From an uncultured Eubacteriales bacterium (lineage in GTDB: Bacteria; Bacillota; Clostridia; Oscillospirales; Oscillospiraceae), in contig CAKTSK010000053.1 of the NCBI GenBank assembly GCA_934597725.1, positions 1 through 6,909 on the forward strand: a stretch of 6,909 nucleotides of DNA, given 5' to 3'. Shown here piece by piece: positions 6,757-6,909 of this stretch. The notes under the pieces are model-generated. The model worked only from the letters and a program-made list of their open reading frames with translations, was not told the DNA's origin and searched no databases. How positions within the stretch are numbered: position 1 is the stretch's first letter; each line of letters opens with the position of its first letter. A program made the position numbers and the translations under genes.

Positions 6757-6803
6757 CGGCGGCTGACCACGTTGGTCAGAAAGAGCCGCCGTTCCCAACG
6801 GCG
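6757..6803 (+). repeat. Compound palindromic repeat, right copy
   Basis: CTGACCA (6763-6769) pairs with TGGTCAG (6773-6779) around a CGT loop, and CGCCGTT (6787-6793) pairs with AACGGCG (6797-6803) around a CCC loop. An outer clamp CGGCGG (6757-6762) with CCGCCG (6786-6791) can enclose the first hairpin but would compete with the second. The core 6767-6802 matches the minus strand of 86-46 in order and spacing. It begins five nt after the rel stop codon, so it lies at the 3' end of the rel message. Confidence 0.6.
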
Positions 6804-6811
6804 TGAGGTAG

Positions 6812-6828
6812 TGCCTGTCATACAGGCA
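6812..6828. repeat. Short perfect hairpin with 3-nt loop
   Basis: TGCCTGT (6812-6818) and ACAGGCA (6822-6828) form a 7-bp stem with a CAT loop. It has the same architecture (7 bp, 3-nt loop) as the two hairpins just upstream but a different sequence. No T-run follows. Confidence 0.55.
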
Positions 6829-6835
6829 AGAGATT

Positions 6836-6852
6836 CGGAGTTACCCACTCCG
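6836..6852. repeat. Short perfect hairpin with 5-nt loop
   Basis: CGGAGT (6836-6841) and ACTCCG (6847-6852) form a 6-bp stem around TACCC. It continues the series of small palindromes in the rel 3' region. Its function is not evident. Confidence 0.5.
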
Positions 6853-6878
6853 TGGGGGCCACTGCCCGTGGGGGGTGT

Positions 6879-6902
6879 CCCGCTTTCTTTGGAGAAAGCG
6901 GG
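6879..6902. repeat. 10-bp hairpin at the right edge
   Basis: CCCGCTTTCT (6879-6888) and AGAAAGCGGG (6893-6902) form a perfect 10-bp stem with a TTGG loop, the strongest hairpin in the tail. It is followed by GGAAAGA, so it lacks a U-tract on the + strand within the window. It could be part of a terminator-like or dispersed repeat element whose remainder lies outside the window. Confidence 0.6.
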
Positions 6903-6909
6903 GGAAAGA

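Larger units (their letters stand above)
6752..6909. other. Gene-free, hairpin-rich tail after rel
   Basis: I see no coding frame with a start and ribosome site in these 158 nt, and no tRNA. The stretch instead contains at least five short perfect inverted repeats in succession (listed separately). None is followed by a T-run, so no canonical rel terminator is visible before the window ends. No dtd or hisS start, common next genes in this neighbourhood, appears here. Confidence 0.6.

Noticed and set aside
6879..6909. Intrinsic terminator for rel
   Set aside because: The 10-bp stem is strong, but the following bases are GGAAAGA with no T-run, and the window ends there, so a terminator call is not supported.
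1..6909. CRISPR array, toxin-antitoxin pair, phage or insertion-sequence genes
   Set aside because: No regularly spaced direct repeats, transposase or small paired genes are visible. The three genes fill the window, and the repeats seen are short palindromes only.

Overview
The window is a GC-rich stretch of chromosome with three complete genes, all on the + strand: an LtaS-like membrane lipoteichoic-acid synthase family enzyme (146-2131), the single-strand DNA exonuclease RecJ (2340-4436) and a bifunctional Rel (RelA/SpoT) (p)ppGpp synthetase/hydrolase (4520-6751). A long-type Rel next to a RecJ with a C-terminal extension, an LtaS-type enzyme and strong AGGAG ribosome sites all point to a Firmicute. 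The high GC content and GC-rich wobble positions suggest a clostridial gut lineage such as Oscillospiraceae. That placement is an inference from gene content and composition, not from a marker comparison.

Layout: 1-145 is a non-coding leader with a compound palindrome (46-86). The LtaS-like gene follows and is closed by a perfect 15-bp intrinsic terminator (2195-2230). A new transcription unit probably starts just after it, with an extended -10-like element near 2232-2240 and a leader of about 90 nt holding a hairpin and an extra Shine-Dalgarno sequence before recJ. recJ and rel are separated by 83 nt that contain a stable stem-loop but no U-tract, so they are probably co-transcribed. The last 158 nt (6752-6909) hold no gene but carry a series of short hairpins. 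The first two of these match, in opposite orientation, the palindrome at the left edge of the window.

Function: RecJ (DNA repair and recombination) and Rel (stringent response) form a widespread Firmicutes neighbourhood, usually with apt between them; apt is absent here. The LtaS-like gene looks like a separate cell-envelope transcription unit. All three genes look intact, with their catalytic motifs in place. I see no defence system, CRISPR array, tRNA, rRNA or insertion sequence, and no convincing undescribed protein system. The most interesting material is non-coding: the inverted palindromic repeats at the two edges, the hairpin-dense 3' tail, and the recJ and rel leader structures.
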